Origin: Sphingomonas lacunae
GTDB lineage: Bacteria; Pseudomonadota; Alphaproteobacteria; Sphingomonadales; Sphingomonadaceae
Reading direction: 5' to 3'
Length of the DNA: 64,000 nucleotides
Assembly (NCBI RefSeq): GCF_012979535.1
Contig: NZ_CP053015.1
Location: 1,178,001-1,242,000 of the forward strand
Shown: piece after piece, positions 63,771 through 64,000 of the stretch
How positions within the stretch are numbered: position 1 is the stretch's first letter
Layout: each line of letters begins with the position of its first letter
Notes under the pieces: generated by a model
The model's database searches: none
Told to the model about the DNA's origin: nothing
What the model saw: only the letters and a program-made list of their open reading frames with translations
Program-made: the position numbers and the translations under genes

Positions 63771-64000
63771 GCAGCCTCCGCCTGGGCGACCGGCTTTTGC
63801 GCGATCAGTACTTCCCAACCACCGCCAGGGGCGAATTCGCCCGCGGTGAACTCACGGTCGGCCACGGCTTCGGTCGTTGCCGCATCATAGCCATCTCCGC
63901 CATTGCCGGCGAATTCCATCACCGCCATTGGCGCGGTATCAAACCGGATGCTGTCGTGCCGGAATCCCGCCTTTTTGGCCATGGCGATCTGGTCCATGTC
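63767..64000 (-). CDS. C-terminal end of an unknown protein (cut by window edge), possibly a methyltransferase
   Basis: The frame runs off the window edge, so only the last 77 residues are seen: DQIAMAKKAGFRHDSIRFDT, APMAVMEFAGNGGDG and a C-terminal GGGWEVLIAQKP. The final strand (WEVLIAQKP) and the preceding FDTAPMAVMEF recall the ends of class I AdoMet-dependent methyltransferases, but too little is visible to be sure. It overlaps the start of the 121-residue hypothetical protein. Confidence 0.5.
   Translation of the reverse strand, partial: DMDQIAMAKKAGFRHDSIRFDTAPMAVMEFAGNGGDGYDAATTEAVADREFTAGEFAPGGGWEVLIAQKPVAQAEAA

Noticed and set aside
1..64000. CRISPR arrays, tRNA/rRNA genes, insertion sequences, prophage or integrase genes
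   Set aside because: Read for in the intergenic spaces; none was found. All spaces but one are under 300 bp.

Overview
The window is about 63-65 % G+C over most of its length and looks like a chromosomal stretch from an alphaproteobacterium of the order Sphingomonadales (family Sphingomonadaceae; genus not decided). The signs are the LvaAB/acyl-CoA dehydrogenase and D-aminoacylase-type catabolic genes, CrtZ carotenoid hydroxylase, a DUF4167 protein, the hflK-hflC-degQ order, a phaB/ribbon-helix-helix pair, and intergenic palindromes of the type scattered through sphingomonad genomes. No rRNA, tRNA, CRISPR array, transposase or prophage gene was seen; almost everything is densely packed chromosomal coding sequence.

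Layout. 1-3748: end of a kinase/DUF6285 fusion, an acyl-CoA dehydrogenase and an amidohydrolase (acid catabolism). 3856-10783: a tightly overlapping envelope operon (DUF4129, DUF4350, MoxR ATPase, DUF58, SpoIIM-like, RDD) that ends in a nitroreductase. 10880-16431: quinone oxidoreductase, leuD-leuC, crtZ, VOC protein, glutathione transferase and glutathione peroxidase. 16544-18944: a CoA-transferase operon with a lipoprotein phosphatase-like gene between its two subunit genes. 19165-25461: universal stress protein behind an FNR-like box, HAD hydrolase, SMP-30 lactonase, aldehyde dehydrogenase, a Crp/Fnr regulator with a DUF2892 membrane protein, YbaN-like protein, dienelactone hydrolase. 25559-31528: ThDP enzyme, DUF4167 protein, and the translation operon hisS-prfA-prmC. 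31631-39893: M61 peptidase, ppa, MscS channel, metC, sseA, a proline-rich membrane protein, queF and a thioesterase. 39900-46926: S10 peptidase, HerA-like ATPase, degQ, hflC, hflK (protein quality control). 47042-51815: mrp, CoA-binding protein, orphan molybdopterin oxidoreductase subunit, hemH (an iron/cofactor-flavoured operon). 51858-59770: a signalling region in which two cyclic-di-GMP units flank phaB and a ribbon-helix-helix protein. 59815-64000: thioesterase, small membrane protein, CBS protein, two divergent alpha/beta hydrolases, and two unknown genes cut by the window edge.

The points most worth a second look are: (1) the fused kinase-DUF6285 gene followed by an acyl-CoA dehydrogenase, matching the logic of levulinate/4-hydroxyacyl-CoA breakdown; (2) the lipoprotein HAD phosphatase-like gene translationally coupled between scoA and scoB; (3) the EAL / TPR-histidine kinase / lone receiver operon at 56005-59770, with a sharp base-composition change inside the kinase gene and a divergently placed, previously unannotated 24-residue ORF that has a good promoter and ribosome binding site; (4) a single polypeptide with GGDEF, EAL and PilZ domains but no inhibitory site; (5) an orphan IorB-like molybdenum subunit in a cofactor operon. 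Functions are assigned from motifs and family knowledge read by eye; no database search was run.
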